Shown here in pieces: positions 56,124 through 64,000 of a stretch of DNA of 64,000 nucleotides. This stretch comes from Janthinobacterium sp. GTDB lineage: Bacteria > Pseudomonadota > Gammaproteobacteria > Burkholderiales > Chitinibacteraceae. Position 1 is the stretch's first letter, and the number at the start of each line of letters is the position of its first letter. Under the pieces are notes generated by a model. It was given only the letters and a program-made list of their open reading frames with translations. It was not told the DNA's origin and searched no databases. The stretch spans positions 124,001 to 188,000 of the forward strand of contig JANYCY010000095.1 of NCBI GenBank assembly GCA_025360045.1, read 5' to 3'. The translations under genes and the position numbers were made by a program.

Positions 56124-57305
56124 TCATACCTTAGTCGGGCAATACAAAACTGGCAACCGTATCGTAAACGAACTACCGATTCCAAGGGTAGAATTTACGC
56201 CAATCTCGCCACCTAAGCGAGCCAATAGGTTGCTAACAATGGCCAGCCCCAGCCCTGTTCCCTCTTTTCTGGTGGTAAAAAAAGGCTCAAATAAACGCTC
56301 TTGCACCTCCAAAGGCATCCCACATCCTTGGTCTACAACCTGCAACTCAATCATATTTTCCTGCTTGAGCAAAGAAAGACTAATCTCACCTCCCTGCTTA
56401 GAGGCCAGCATGGCGTTATCAATCAGGTTAGTTACGCACCCCAATAGCTCTTTGTAGTTCGCGCTTACCACTAAATATTCATGATCTACGGGTAAACTTA
56501 ATGTGCACTGCATCTGGCTCGCTTGTAATTGCGGCTGCATGACAAGCTGCGCCTCTTGAAGTAAAGCAGATAATTTAACCGACTCCAATGGCACATCATG
56601 CCCCCGCACAAAGCTCAACATATTTTGGATAAGCACTTCAAGATGCCTCAATCGTGCTAAATTTTTTTGCCCGAATTTCTGCCTATCGTTGTCACTTAAT
56701 TGAGGCTTAGCTAAATGTGCCGAGTACAGCAGCGCTGTCGCTAAAGGGGTACGAAGCTGATGGGCAAGACCCGCCGCCATTTCGCCCATTGCCGCAAGGC
56801 GTTTGTGTTGCGTTAATGCACGTTGTAGCTCCCATGTGTCGCTAATATCATGCAGCAGCATGATTTTTCCGTACTCGCCGGGCATGTCATTGACCACAAT
56901 GCTAATGCGCCGCTCCCCTTGATGGGATTGCGACAACCATAAATCAGGCACATTGGTCGCTTGTAAACATGTTGCAGCATATTCCTGCCAAACACACCCA
57001 AGCTTGAGGGTTTGCATCATAAAATGGGCCGCAGGATTAAACTCCACCACCACCCCCTGCTCATTTAATTCCACTACACCGCCGGGCAAGCGTTCAAGCA
57101 ATAGCGACAAGCGTCTAGACAAAGCCGCCTTCTCATCAAGTTCTCGCCGCAAATTGCCATTTGCAATTTCCAATTGCTCCGTTAAGGAAACAACTTGCTG
57201 CTGCAAATCCGCATAAGCAAGGCTAAGCTGATTCGATGCTTCAGTAAAAAGTGAAAAAGCGCTTTCTAACTCTCGGGGATCGATACTCTGCTTTTGATTG
57301 TCCAT
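56124..57305 (-). CDS. flrB: PAS-containing sensor histidine kinase, FlrB/FleS-like
   Basis: The 393-aa protein has no membrane segment. A coiled coil lies at residues 25-65, then a PAS domain (LLERLPGGVVELNEQGVVVEF), the dimerisation/phosphoacceptor helix MGEMAAGLAHQLRTPLATAL (His182), and an ATPase domain (LIDNAMLASKQGG, VDQGCGMP, GTGLGLAIV). The H-Q-L-R-T-P H box and the cytosolic PAS are typical of FlrB/FleS, the partner of FlrC/FleR. Here the FlrC-like gene is 12.5 kb away, after the hsb and che genes. AAGGAT precedes the ATG. A divergent promoter region with TATAAT on the minus strand is at about 57341-57346. Confidence 0.88.
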   Translation of the reverse strand: MDNQKQSIDPRELESAFSLFTEASNQLSLAYADLQQQVVSLTEQLEIANGNLRRELDEKAALSRRLSLLLERLPGGVVELNEQGVVVEFNPAAHFMMQTLKLGCVWQEYAATCLQATNVPDLWLSQSHQGERRISIVVNDMPGEYGKIMLLHDISDTWELQRALTQHKRLAAMGEMAAGLAHQLRTPLATALLYSAHLAKPQLSDNDRQKFGQKNLARLRHLEVLIQNMLSFVRGHDVPLESVKLSALLQEAQLVMQPQLQASQMQCTLSLPVDHEYLVVSANYKELLGCVTNLIDNAMLASKQGGEISLSLLKQENMIELQVVDQGCGMPLEVQERLFEPFFTTRKEGTGLGLAIVSNLLARLGGEIGVNSTLGIGSSFTIRLPVLYCPTKV

Positions 57306-57541
57306 ATAACAGTATCCTTGTTGCTTTTTCGTTTTTACATTATAAAGTGACTAGACAGCAGGCAAAAACAATGCTCCACCCAAAAATAGCTAGTAGTACA
57401 ATTAATATTAGCGAAAGTTTATTTAGTACCGGTCTTACGGCTATAATTGCGATTCTTTTAGTATTTGTACAGCTGCCTCCTTAAATGTTCCATCCCAACA
57501 CCGTCGGTTAAGAATACTTAAACGCAGCCTGGAGCCATTCC

Positions 57542-58492
57542 GTGTCTGACTTATTAAAAAATATTGATGCTCGCACAAAGCTTGCTGGAACCAACAAGCT
57601 TGAAATTCTTTTATTTACTCTCGGACAGGATGAACGCTCTGGCCGGCGGGAAAATTTTGCAATTAATGTGTTTAAAGTTCGTGAAGTGATGCGAACCCCA
57701 GAAATAACCAAAGCACCTGATATGCCCCCTTCTATCGAAGGCATGGTCAGCTTGCGAGGCACGCTTGTGCCGGTCATTGATCTGGCTCGCTATGCGGGTA
57801 TTGCCACTACCAGCCGACCAGAAATCATGATCGTTTCAGAATACAACGGCCATACACAAGGATTTCTGGTTGAGGCCGTAGACACCATATTGCGGCTTGA
57901 TTGGTCGCAAATGCGCGTCCCACCTGACATGCTCATGTCACAAATGGGCGGTCTAGTTGTAGCCGTTACCGAGCTTGAAAATAACAAGCTCGTCATGATG
58001 ATGGATGTAGAAAAAGTGCTCGCAGAATCGGTTCCCGGTTCAGACAAAATTGATCCAGACACATTAATTCAAGATGTTAGTCTCAACAATAAAACAGTTT
58101 TTATTGCCGATGATTCTGTTGTCGCTCGCCGTCAAATCGAAATGACTTTAGATGCGATGCATATCAAGCATATATCTACGATTAATGGAAAACGGGCATG
58201 GGATGAATTACAGCGCATCGCCCAATCCGCAGATTTACAAGGCAAGGTAGTCAGAGATATCGTTCATTTGGTCTTGACTGATGTAGAAATGCCAGAAATG
58301 GACGGCTATATGCTCACTAAATTAATCAAAAGTGATCCCCGTTTTGCAGGCATTCCCGTTCTAATGCACTCGTCATTATCGGGAGCATCGAATCAAAAGC
58401 TAGGGCAGTCCGTGGGTGTAGACGGCTATGTTGCCAAATTTGAAGCACACCGACTCTCTGAAGCAATTGCTAATTTCTTACTTAAAGAATAA
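57542..58492 (+). CDS. cheV: chemotaxis protein CheV (first copy)
   Basis: The product is 316 aa with a GTG start (57542-57544) and GGAG upstream. An N-terminal CheW domain (ARTKLAGTNKLEILLFTLG; VSLRGTLVPVIDL) is joined to a C-terminal receiver (Asp in LVLTDVEMPEMDGY, Lys in VAKFEAH). CheV couples receptors to CheA and acts as a phosphate sink or adaptation unit. It has a short insert DERSGRRENFA in the first beta segment that the second copy lacks. It opens the plus-strand che operon. Confidence 0.95.
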   Translation: MSDLLKNIDARTKLAGTNKLEILLFTLGQDERSGRRENFAINVFKVREVMRTPEITKAPDMPPSIEGMVSLRGTLVPVIDLARYAGIATTSRPEIMIVSEYNGHTQGFLVEAVDTILRLDWSQMRVPPDMLMSQMGGLVVAVTELENNKLVMMMDVEKVLAESVPGSDKIDPDTLIQDVSLNNKTVFIADDSVVARRQIEMTLDAMHIKHISTINGKRAWDELQRIAQSADLQGKVVRDIVHLVLTDVEMPEMDGYMLTKLIKSDPRFAGIPVLMHSSLSGASNQKLGQSVGVDGYVAKFEAHRLSEAIANFLLKE

Positions 58493-58542
58493 GAGCCAAA
58501 AATAACTAAGCAGGCAAAATGAACTCCCGCAGTTTACACACC

Positions 58543-58589
58543 GTAAATGAGGATTTTGAGCCACTATTAACGCAGTCAAACGTAGCGAG
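58543..58589. repeat. dispersed repeat with GTAAATGAGGATTTTGAG word (copy 2)
   Basis: The 18-bp word at 58543-58560 matches 20782-20799 exactly, and CAAACGTAGCGAG at 58577-58589 matches 20721-20733 exactly. It lies in the 145-bp gap between the two cheV genes. TTTAC-n5-GTAAA precedes the first word, as in copy 1. Confidence 0.75.
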
Positions 58590-58637
58590 TTGTTATATCG
58601 CCTCGTTCGTATTAAAGATCAACAGCGGAGGTCATTC

Positions 58638-59576
58638 ATGTCCAGTAATTCGACCAATTTACTTGAAAGCATTGATGCGCGAACCAAGCTGGCTGGCTCC
58701 AATAAAATGGAAATCCTGCTGTTTACCTTAGGTACGCGTGAAATATTTGGTATCAATGTATTTAAAGTACGCGAAGTCTCTCAAACGCCAAAAATCACCA
58801 AAACACCCAATATGCCCCTAGGGGTTGAAGGCGTTCTTTCTTTGCGTGGTAATATCATCCCAGTTATTGCACTGGCAAAATTTGTAGCGACACAAGAAAC
58901 ACCATCGGCAGCAGCCACAAGCACGATGATTGTGACGGAGTTTTCTAAACATACTCAAGCATTCTTAGTTCATGAAGTGGATCGAATTATCCGTGTTGAT
59001 TGGGATAAAGTGCGAGCCCCAGAAACCATGCTGGCGGGTAATCAACAATTGATTACGGCACTGACTGAGTTACCGGATGGCAAACTCGTTTCCATTTTAG
59101 ATGTTGAACAAATCTTAGCCAGTGTGATTGGCGAGCCTATCATCCCTGATTTACAGAAAGCTGCCATCAACCCAGAAACATTTATGTTTTTTGTGGATGA
59201 TTCTATGGTTGCCCGCAAAGAGATCATCAGCGTGCTCGATAAAATTGGCGTGAAATACCATCAAGCCAATAATGGTCGAGAAGCTTGGGATAAATTGCAA
59301 AACTTAGCGAATCGCGCCACACATGACGGCGAGCGCCTACGCGACAAACTAAAAATGATTTTAGTCGATGCTGAAATGCCTGAAATGGACGGCTATGTTC
59401 TTACCAAACATATTAAGTCTGACACTCGTTTTCAAGGTATTCCTATCGTCATGCATTCATCCTTGTCCTCAAATGCAAATAGAGCAATGGGAAGCAGTGT
59501 AGGTGTTGATGCATATGTGGCAAAATTCGACCCAGTCATTCTAGCCGATACCATCACCCCCTTATTGGTTGGTTAG
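58638..59576 (+). CDS. cheV: chemotaxis protein CheV (second copy)
   Basis: The product is 312 aa from ATG 58638 (MSSNSTNLLESIDARTKLAG), with GCGGAGG upstream; the frame to 58590 has no site. CheW and receiver domains match the first copy (FGINVFKVREVSQTPKIT; Asp in MILVDAEMPEMDGY). The two genes are a tandem duplication that has diverged. Different receptor preferences are likely, as in other bacteria with several CheV proteins. Confidence 0.95.
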   Translation: MSSNSTNLLESIDARTKLAGSNKMEILLFTLGTREIFGINVFKVREVSQTPKITKTPNMPLGVEGVLSLRGNIIPVIALAKFVATQETPSAAATSTMIVTEFSKHTQAFLVHEVDRIIRVDWDKVRAPETMLAGNQQLITALTELPDGKLVSILDVEQILASVIGEPIIPDLQKAAINPETFMFFVDDSMVARKEIISVLDKIGVKYHQANNGREAWDKLQNLANRATHDGERLRDKLKMILVDAEMPEMDGYVLTKHIKSDTRFQGIPIVMHSSLSSNANRAMGSSVGVDAYVAKFDPVILADTITPLLVG

Positions 59577-59635
59577 TTTCATATTAATAAAAACAAGCCG
59601 TTTACATATCAACTGTAAACGACATGGAGTAGCAC

Positions 59636-60025
59636 ATGGCAGATAGTAACCTGCGTATTTTAGTGGTGGACGACTTCTCCACAATGCGCCGTATTGTGCG
59701 TAACCTTTTGAAAGAGTTAGGCTTTTCAAATGTTGACGAAGCCGAAGATGGCCAAGTTGCTTTGCATAAGCTAAAGAATGGCTCTTTTGAATTTGTGGTT
59801 ACCGATTGGAACATGCCTAACATGACAGGGATTGAGCTACTGCGCGCCATTCGTGCAGACGCCCAGCTCAAGCACCTACCCGTCATGATGGTGACCGCTG
59901 AAGCAAAAAAAGAAAACATCATTGAAGCGGCTACGGCAGGCGCCAACGGATATATCGTAAAACCATTCACAGCCGCCACATTGGATGAAAAACTGAAAAA
60001 AGTTTTCGCCAATATGAGCAAGTAG
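59636..60025 (+). CDS. cheY: CheY, flagellar-motor response regulator
   Basis: The 129-aa product reads [25 protein letters not shown]. Phospho-acceptor Asp is in [17 protein letters not shown], Thr in [12 protein letters not shown] and Lys in [12 protein letters not shown], almost the enterobacterial motor CheY. It sits between cheV and cheZ, so it is the CheY that binds the flagellar switch. The cheY of the second cluster (52010-52375) is clearly different. Confidence 0.97.
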   Translation: MADSNLRILVVDDFSTMRRIVRNLLKELGFSNVDEAEDGQVALHKLKNGSFEFVVTDWNMPNMTGIELLRAIRADAQLKHLPVMMVTAEAKKENIIEAATAGANGYIVKPFTAATLDEKLKKVFANMSK

Positions 60026-60058
60026 AACAAGAACCCGACAGACGCACCGGAGGCGACT

Positions 60059-60856
60059 GTGAACGATCATGCACTAAATAGCGGAGATTCCGCTGACCTA
60101 GAAGCACTATTCGATAGTATCGTTCATTCCAATCAGGATAGTGAACCCACAGAGCCTGCCCCAGCCAAGGTTGAAGCTAGCCCCGCTGCCGCCAGCTCTA
60201 TGCCCACACTGACTGCCGAAGAATTAAATGATCCTGCACGCGCTATGTTTTCACATATTGGGCATTTAACTAGAAAACTGCACGATACACTTAAAGAGTT
60301 AGGCCTAGATAAATCACTAGAAAAAGCAGCCACAGATATTCCTGATGCGCGTGATCGCCTTTCCTATATTGCTACACTCACTGAGCAAGCAGCAGATCGC
60401 ACACTCAATGCTCTGGACGCGGCAAAACCTATCCAAGACAAAATAAGTGATGATGCAAAGGCCTTGGGCGGCCAATGGGACAAGCTGCTAGCAAACCAGT
60501 TATCCGTCGATGAATTTAAAGCACTGGTTGAAAAAACCAGAACACATTTAAATGAAACGGTGAAGGGCTCTGATCAAGTCAGCAGCAAGATGTTGGAAAT
60601 CATGATGGCACAAGATTTCCAAGATCTAACTGGGCAAGTCATTAAAAAAGTACTCGATATGTCCAAGCAAATGGAAGCCCATTTAATGGACTTCTTGCTG
60701 ATGTTCTCCCCACAAGGTGGCACTAAAGTCGAAGGACTTAGACCAGAAGAGGAAGCATCACTACTCAATGGCCCGGTTATTAATCCTGAAGGCCGAACAG
60801 ATATCGTTACAAATCAAGGCCAAGTCGACGACTTATTAGAAAGCTTAGGCTTCTAA
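60059..60856 (+). CDS. cheZ: CheY-P phosphatase CheZ
   Basis: The product is 265 aa with a GTG start and CGGAGG upstream. The long helical hairpin carries the active-site segment IMMAQDFQDLTGQVIKKVLD, with Asp189 and Gln193. The C-terminus VDDLLESLGF is the CheY-binding peptide. It is longer than E. coli CheZ (214 aa) because of an acidic, Ala/Pro-rich N-terminal region. It removes phosphate from CheY and ends the tumble or reversal signal. Confidence 0.97.
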   Translation: MNDHALNSGDSADLEALFDSIVHSNQDSEPTEPAPAKVEASPAAASSMPTLTAEELNDPARAMFSHIGHLTRKLHDTLKELGLDKSLEKAATDIPDARDRLSYIATLTEQAADRTLNALDAAKPIQDKISDDAKALGGQWDKLLANQLSVDEFKALVEKTRTHLNETVKGSDQVSSKMLEIMMAQDFQDLTGQVIKKVLDMSKQMEAHLMDFLLMFSPQGGTKVEGLRPEEEASLLNGPVINPEGRTDIVTNQGQVDDLLESLGF

Positions 60857-60898
60857 ACGCCTTTTAATTGAATGAACGCAACCTTTGGGGGAGCGAAG

Positions 60899-62809
60899 AT
60901 GAGCACTGACTTTGGCGGCATGGAAGATCTGCTGCAAGATTTTTTAACAGAAGCGTCTGAGCTCCTGTCTGAAGTCGACAACAAGCTAGTCGAGCTTGAA
61001 AAACGACCTAATGATAAAAATCTTCTGAATGATATTTTCAGAGGATTTCACACGATTAAAGGTGGAGCAGGCTTTCTGAATGTGGATGCAATGGTCAGAT
61101 TATGCCATCGCACAGAAAATCTATTTGATAAGCTTCGCACGCTAGAACTCGTCCTCACTCCCGAAATTATGGACACGATCATGGCCGCCACAGGCGTGGT
61201 CCGTGATATGTTTGGCGCGCTAGCAAAGGGTGCGCTGCCTACAAATGCACCAGAAGAATTAATTGCAGCCCTTGATGCCGTACTCGAAGGCCGACCGCTC
61301 GAAACAGTGATTGCTCATGTTGCGCCTGTCGTAGCAACAGCCCCCCCAGCCTCTGCTGCTAGCGGCCCAGACTGGGATGAGCTTTATAATGCCTTACTTG
61401 GCAAAGAAAATGCACCTAGCGCAGCTGCTATTGCGCCTACTAATGATACACAGCATGGGTCAGCAACCATGGAACAAGCAATCAGCGATCCAATGAGTAG
61501 CTTAAAACCTGCCCCAGTCGTCGCCAAAGCGACTGCAGTGGTGGCCGCTCCTCAACAGCAACAGCAGCAACAACAACAAGTTGCCGCTGCGCCACAAGAA
61601 GCGACCATTCGTATTGATACAGTACGACTAGATCAAGTACTTAACTTGTCTGGTGAAATTGGCTTAACTAAAAATCGTCTAACCACCCTGCGCACCGACA
61701 TTATGGCGGGCAAGATGGATAGTAATACCCTCAAAGCGATGGACGAGGCTATTAGCCAGCTCGACCTATTAGTGGGTGATTTACAAAATGCGGTGATGAA
61801 GACCCGCATGCAGCCTATTGGCCGCCTCTTTCAAAAATACCCACGCTTAGCACGCGACTTAGCGCGTCAGTTGGGTAAAGATGTTGAGCTGGTGATTTCA
61901 GGCGAAGAAACTGAGCTAGATAAAACCATGCTAGAGGATTTGAACGATCCTCTGGTCCACTTGGTACGAAATGCGGTCGATCATGGCATTGAAACCATGG
62001 AAGATCGCAAAACCAGCGGTAAGCCATCAAAAGCCATTGTGGAATTATCTGCCACCCAAGTTGGCGACCATATTCTGATCTCCATCACGGATGATGGCCG
62101 AGGTATGCGTCCCGATGTGATCCGCAAAAAAGCCGTTGAAAAAGGCCTGATTGATGTCGAAACAGCCAATAGCCTAGACGACAAACAAAGCCTGCAGCTG
62201 ATCTTTATGCCTGGTTTTTCAACCAAAGATCAAGTTTCCAGCGTGTCTGGTCGCGGTGTAGGGATGGATGTGGTGAAAACCAACATCCAAAGATTAAATG
62301 GCCGTATCGACATTCAATCGATTGTAGGTGAAGGCTCACGCTTTACTATTTCACTACCGCTGACACTCGCCATTTTGCCTGTCTTGGTTGTGCGCGTTTG
62401 CGATCAGCCTTTTGCCGTACCACTGGCCATGGTGCGAGAAATCATCCCAATCCGGCACGAACAAATTCAAGAAGTATCTGGTCGCGCCACAATTGTCGTA
62501 CGAGATGAAATCCTTTCTGTACGATCTTTGGCCAGCTTACTCGGCTGGGAAGAGGTACAAATCCCTCAGTTTGGCGTACTGATGCAATCTGCCGAGCACT
62601 CATTTATTCTGGCTGTTGATAGCTTTATTGGCCGAGATGATGTGGTTATTAAACCACTACAAAACATTCGGCCTAAAGGCGTTGCCGGTGCAACACTGTC
62701 AGGCGATGGCTCCGTTGTGTTAGTTCTGGATATGGAAGACCTGCTCGGCGCTGCTGATGCGGATAATTCTGCCATTCGCACTTCGCGTTTCCTTGAAAAA
62801 ACCAGCTAA
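60899..62809 (+). CDS. cheA: chemotaxis histidine kinase CheA (flagellar cluster)
   Basis: The product is 636 aa from ATG 60899 (MSTDFGGMEDLLQDFLTEA), with GGGGGAG upstream; codons from 60872 precede it without a site. Hpt His51 is in FRGFHTIKGGAGFL. A low-complexity linker follows, including nine glutamines in a row encoded by CAG/CAA at about 61553-61580. Dimerisation (VLNLSGEIGLTKNRL), GHKL ATPase (HLVRNAVDHGIE, DDGRGM, SGRGVGMDVV) and CheW domains complete it. It belongs to the cheY-cheZ unit. The Gln run is in the P2 linker, where length variation is tolerated. Confidence 0.97.
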   Translation: MSTDFGGMEDLLQDFLTEASELLSEVDNKLVELEKRPNDKNLLNDIFRGFHTIKGGAGFLNVDAMVRLCHRTENLFDKLRTLELVLTPEIMDTIMAATGVVRDMFGALAKGALPTNAPEELIAALDAVLEGRPLETVIAHVAPVVATAPPASAASGPDWDELYNALLGKENAPSAAAIAPTNDTQHGSATMEQAISDPMSSLKPAPVVAKATAVVAAPQQQQQQQQQVAAAPQEATIRIDTVRLDQVLNLSGEIGLTKNRLTTLRTDIMAGKMDSNTLKAMDEAISQLDLLVGDLQNAVMKTRMQPIGRLFQKYPRLARDLARQLGKDVELVISGEETELDKTMLEDLNDPLVHLVRNAVDHGIETMEDRKTSGKPSKAIVELSATQVGDHILISITDDGRGMRPDVIRKKAVEKGLIDVETANSLDDKQSLQLIFMPGFSTKDQVSSVSGRGVGMDVVKTNIQRLNGRIDIQSIVGEGSRFTISLPLTLAILPVLVVRVCDQPFAVPLAMVREIIPIRHEQIQEVSGRATIVVRDEILSVRSLASLLGWEEVQIPQFGVLMQSAEHSFILAVDSFIGRDDVVIKPLQNIRPKGVAGATLSGDGSVVLVLDMEDLLGAADADNSAIRTSRFLEKTS

Positions 62810-62818
62810 GTATGAATG

Positions 62819-62870
62819 ATATTTGGGGCTGAACCATTGCCCCAAATATAAGCTGAACCTATTTTTTTGA
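62819..62870 (+). terminator. hairpin after cheA
   Basis: The perfect 11-bp stem ATATTTGGGGC/GCCCCAAATAT has a 9-nt loop at 62819-62849. A run of seven Ts follows about 13 nt later. The spacing is loose for a rho-independent terminator. The remaining gap to 63071 holds no gene. Confidence 0.6.
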
Positions 62871-63071
62871 TGTAAATATCACCTAGCAGCCTATTGGACT
62901 TAGGCGGTTAAAGCGAAAGATCACATGATTAAGAGCAGATTGTCCCAGATCTGCAGTGCCTGCATTAGCTGCGACACATGGGCGAAATATGGGCATATCA
63001 GGTGATTTTGCAGCCGACTAATGCCAAATCCGACAGGATGTTAGATATCGAGCACAGGGTGTTTCCAAAAT

Positions 63072-64000
63072 ATGACGCAAGACCACGCATTTATCGGACG
63101 ACAGCCCATTCTTAATCGCCAACAAGAAATTATTGGCTATGAGCTATTGTTCCGACTAAACAAAGAAGCAGTAACAGCTAATTTCTCCAGTGATATGCAA
63201 GCTGGCACCAATGTACTGGTCAATACACTCAGTAATATGGGTACAGATTGGCTAGTTGGTAATAAGCTTGCCTTTATTAACGTCGCAGAATCAATGCTCG
63301 AAAGTAACTTTCTAGAGCTACTTCATCCAGAGCGCGTTATTTTAGAAGTCGTTGAAACAACAGAAGCAACCCCACAATTACTGGCCCGTTTACAAAGTTT
63401 AAAAGATCAGGGCTTTTCAATTGCATTAGATGACTTTGTTCTTAGCCCACAGACTGCACCCTTTTTAGAGTTTGCTGATTATATCAAGCTAGATATTCAG
63501 CTATTAGGCATGTCACAAGTCCCTGCCCTCTCCAAAGAATTACGCTGCTCTAAAGCGCTGCAAGTGGCTGAAAAAGTTGAAACAAAAGACGAATTCAAAC
63601 AATGTATGGAGCTAGGCTTTGAATGTTTCCAAGGCTATTATTTTGCCCATCCTGAAACATTAGCAGCAAAAGTTATTAATCCAAGTTATGCCAATATTCT
63701 TAATTTATTGAATATGTTGCGTAATAATGCGGAATTAAAAGATATTGAAAATGCGCTTAAACGCGACGTCGCCCTATCATTTAAATTATTGCGTTATATT
63801 AATTCGGTTGGCTTTGGCTTATCTTGCGAAATTCAATCCTTCCGTCATGCAGTCACGATCCTTGGCTATCAAAAGCTCTATCGCTGGCTTACGCTGCTAC
63901 TGGTGACGGCAGGCGCTGACAATGGCTCGCCACCTGCTTTATTAAAAACAGCGATTACCCGTGGTCGCCTCGTTGAATTACTGGGCTCGCATTTACTGGA
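63072..64000 (+). CDS. EAL-HDOD protein, cut by the right window edge
   Basis: ATG 63072 opens 309 codons to the edge. The N-terminal EAL-like domain begins FIGRQPILNRQQEIIGYELL and contains VILEVVET and IALDDFVLSP. The EAL motif is degenerate (ELLFR), as in non-catalytic members of the EAL-HDOD family. An HDOD domain starts near residue 205 (NAELKDIENALKRDVALSFK, then LLRYINSVGFGL and RHAVTILGYQKLYRWLTLLL). Such proteins (CdgJ or YuxH type) often control motility, and it directly follows the che genes. C-terminus is outside the window. Confidence 0.88.
   Translation, partial: MTQDHAFIGRQPILNRQQEIIGYELLFRLNKEAVTANFSSDMQAGTNVLVNTLSNMGTDWLVGNKLAFINVAESMLESNFLELLHPERVILEVVETTEATPQLLARLQSLKDQGFSIALDDFVLSPQTAPFLEFADYIKLDIQLLGMSQVPALSKELRCSKALQVAEKVETKDEFKQCMELGFECFQGYYFAHPETLAAKVINPSYANILNLLNMLRNNAELKDIENALKRDVALSFKLLRYINSVGFGLSCEIQSFRHAVTILGYQKLYRWLTLLLVTAGADNGSPPALLKTAITRGRLVELLGSHLL

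Noticed and set aside
57371-57484. 37-residue frame MLHPKIASSTINISES... ending in a short hydrophobic helix
   Set aside because: Only a weak AGG upstream and it lies in the flrB/cheV divergent region; cannot be told from chance.
58519-58637. Small frame before the second cheV
   Set aside because: It overlaps the dispersed repeat and runs into cheV out of frame; the GCGGAGG site belongs to ATG 58638.
62870-63071. Possible c-di-GMP riboswitch before the EAL-HDOD gene
   Set aside because: I looked for the conserved GEMM core and did not find it.

Overview
The window reads as chromosome of a motile, respiring betaproteobacterium. The best fit is Neisseriales/Chromobacteriaceae (an Iodobacter- or Chromobacterium-like organism). 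This rests on the sdhCDAB-sdhE-gltA-sucA-odhB-lpd-sucCD supercluster, a CydP-type cytochrome bd operon, the small tryptophan-synthase-beta-like protein, a heat-shock htpG, and two different chemotaxis clusters beside fli genes. The genus is inference from gene content; no rRNA gene is present. No phage, IS element or CRISPR array was seen.

Layout. 1-12.5 kb holds mixed single genes: the N-terminal part of an H-NOX nitric-oxide sensor cut by the left edge, a FUSC-type transporter, msrB, an alpha/beta hydrolase whose 3' end is followed by two degenerate 107-bp tandem copies, htpG behind a consensus sigma-32 promoter, a CheZ-like protein, hisC, tRNA-Leu(GAG), a DMT transporter, a GFA-family gene broken by one TGG-to-TAG change, and two tandem periplasmic binding proteins. 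12.5-28.1 kb is the TCA block: everything from sdhC to sucD lies on the minus strand and ends at a strong terminator, with a GntR regulator and divergent mdh at its head. Its gene junctions carry palindromic repeats. 28.1-35.5 kb holds a one-piece GlcNAc PTS permease (nagE), the gbsR-like/cydP/cydA/cydB/cydX operon with an 18-bp palindrome ahead of the regulator, and a YqhA-type membrane protein.

35.7-57.3 kb is a minus-strand motility region. In transcription order it runs flrB-like kinase, HsbA-like STAS protein, HsbR-like phosphatase, a small membrane MCP-like protein, cheY-cheA-cheW-MCP-cheR-cheD-cheB (the order of the Pseudomonas Che2/F7 cluster), flrC-like sigma-54 activator, then fliE-F-G-H-I-J. 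The FlrB/FlrC pair that normally sits together is thus split by a sigma-factor partner-switching module plus a complete second chemotaxis system. 57.5-64 kb, on the plus strand, holds the conventional flagellar chemotaxis set cheV-cheV-cheY-cheZ-cheA and then an EAL-HDOD protein cut by the right edge.

The most interesting signal is a possible new group of chemotaxis proteins. The orphan at 6478-7056 and the small membrane MCP-like protein at 52492-53688 both carry the D-x-x-x-Q signature that CheZ uses to dephosphorylate CheY. Both end in GD-I-(D/E)-LF, and CheD of the Che2 cluster ends in the near-identical GDVELF. The Che2 cluster has no recognised CheY-P phosphatase, so the MCP-like protein could supply that function. 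This is inference from motifs and has not been tested.
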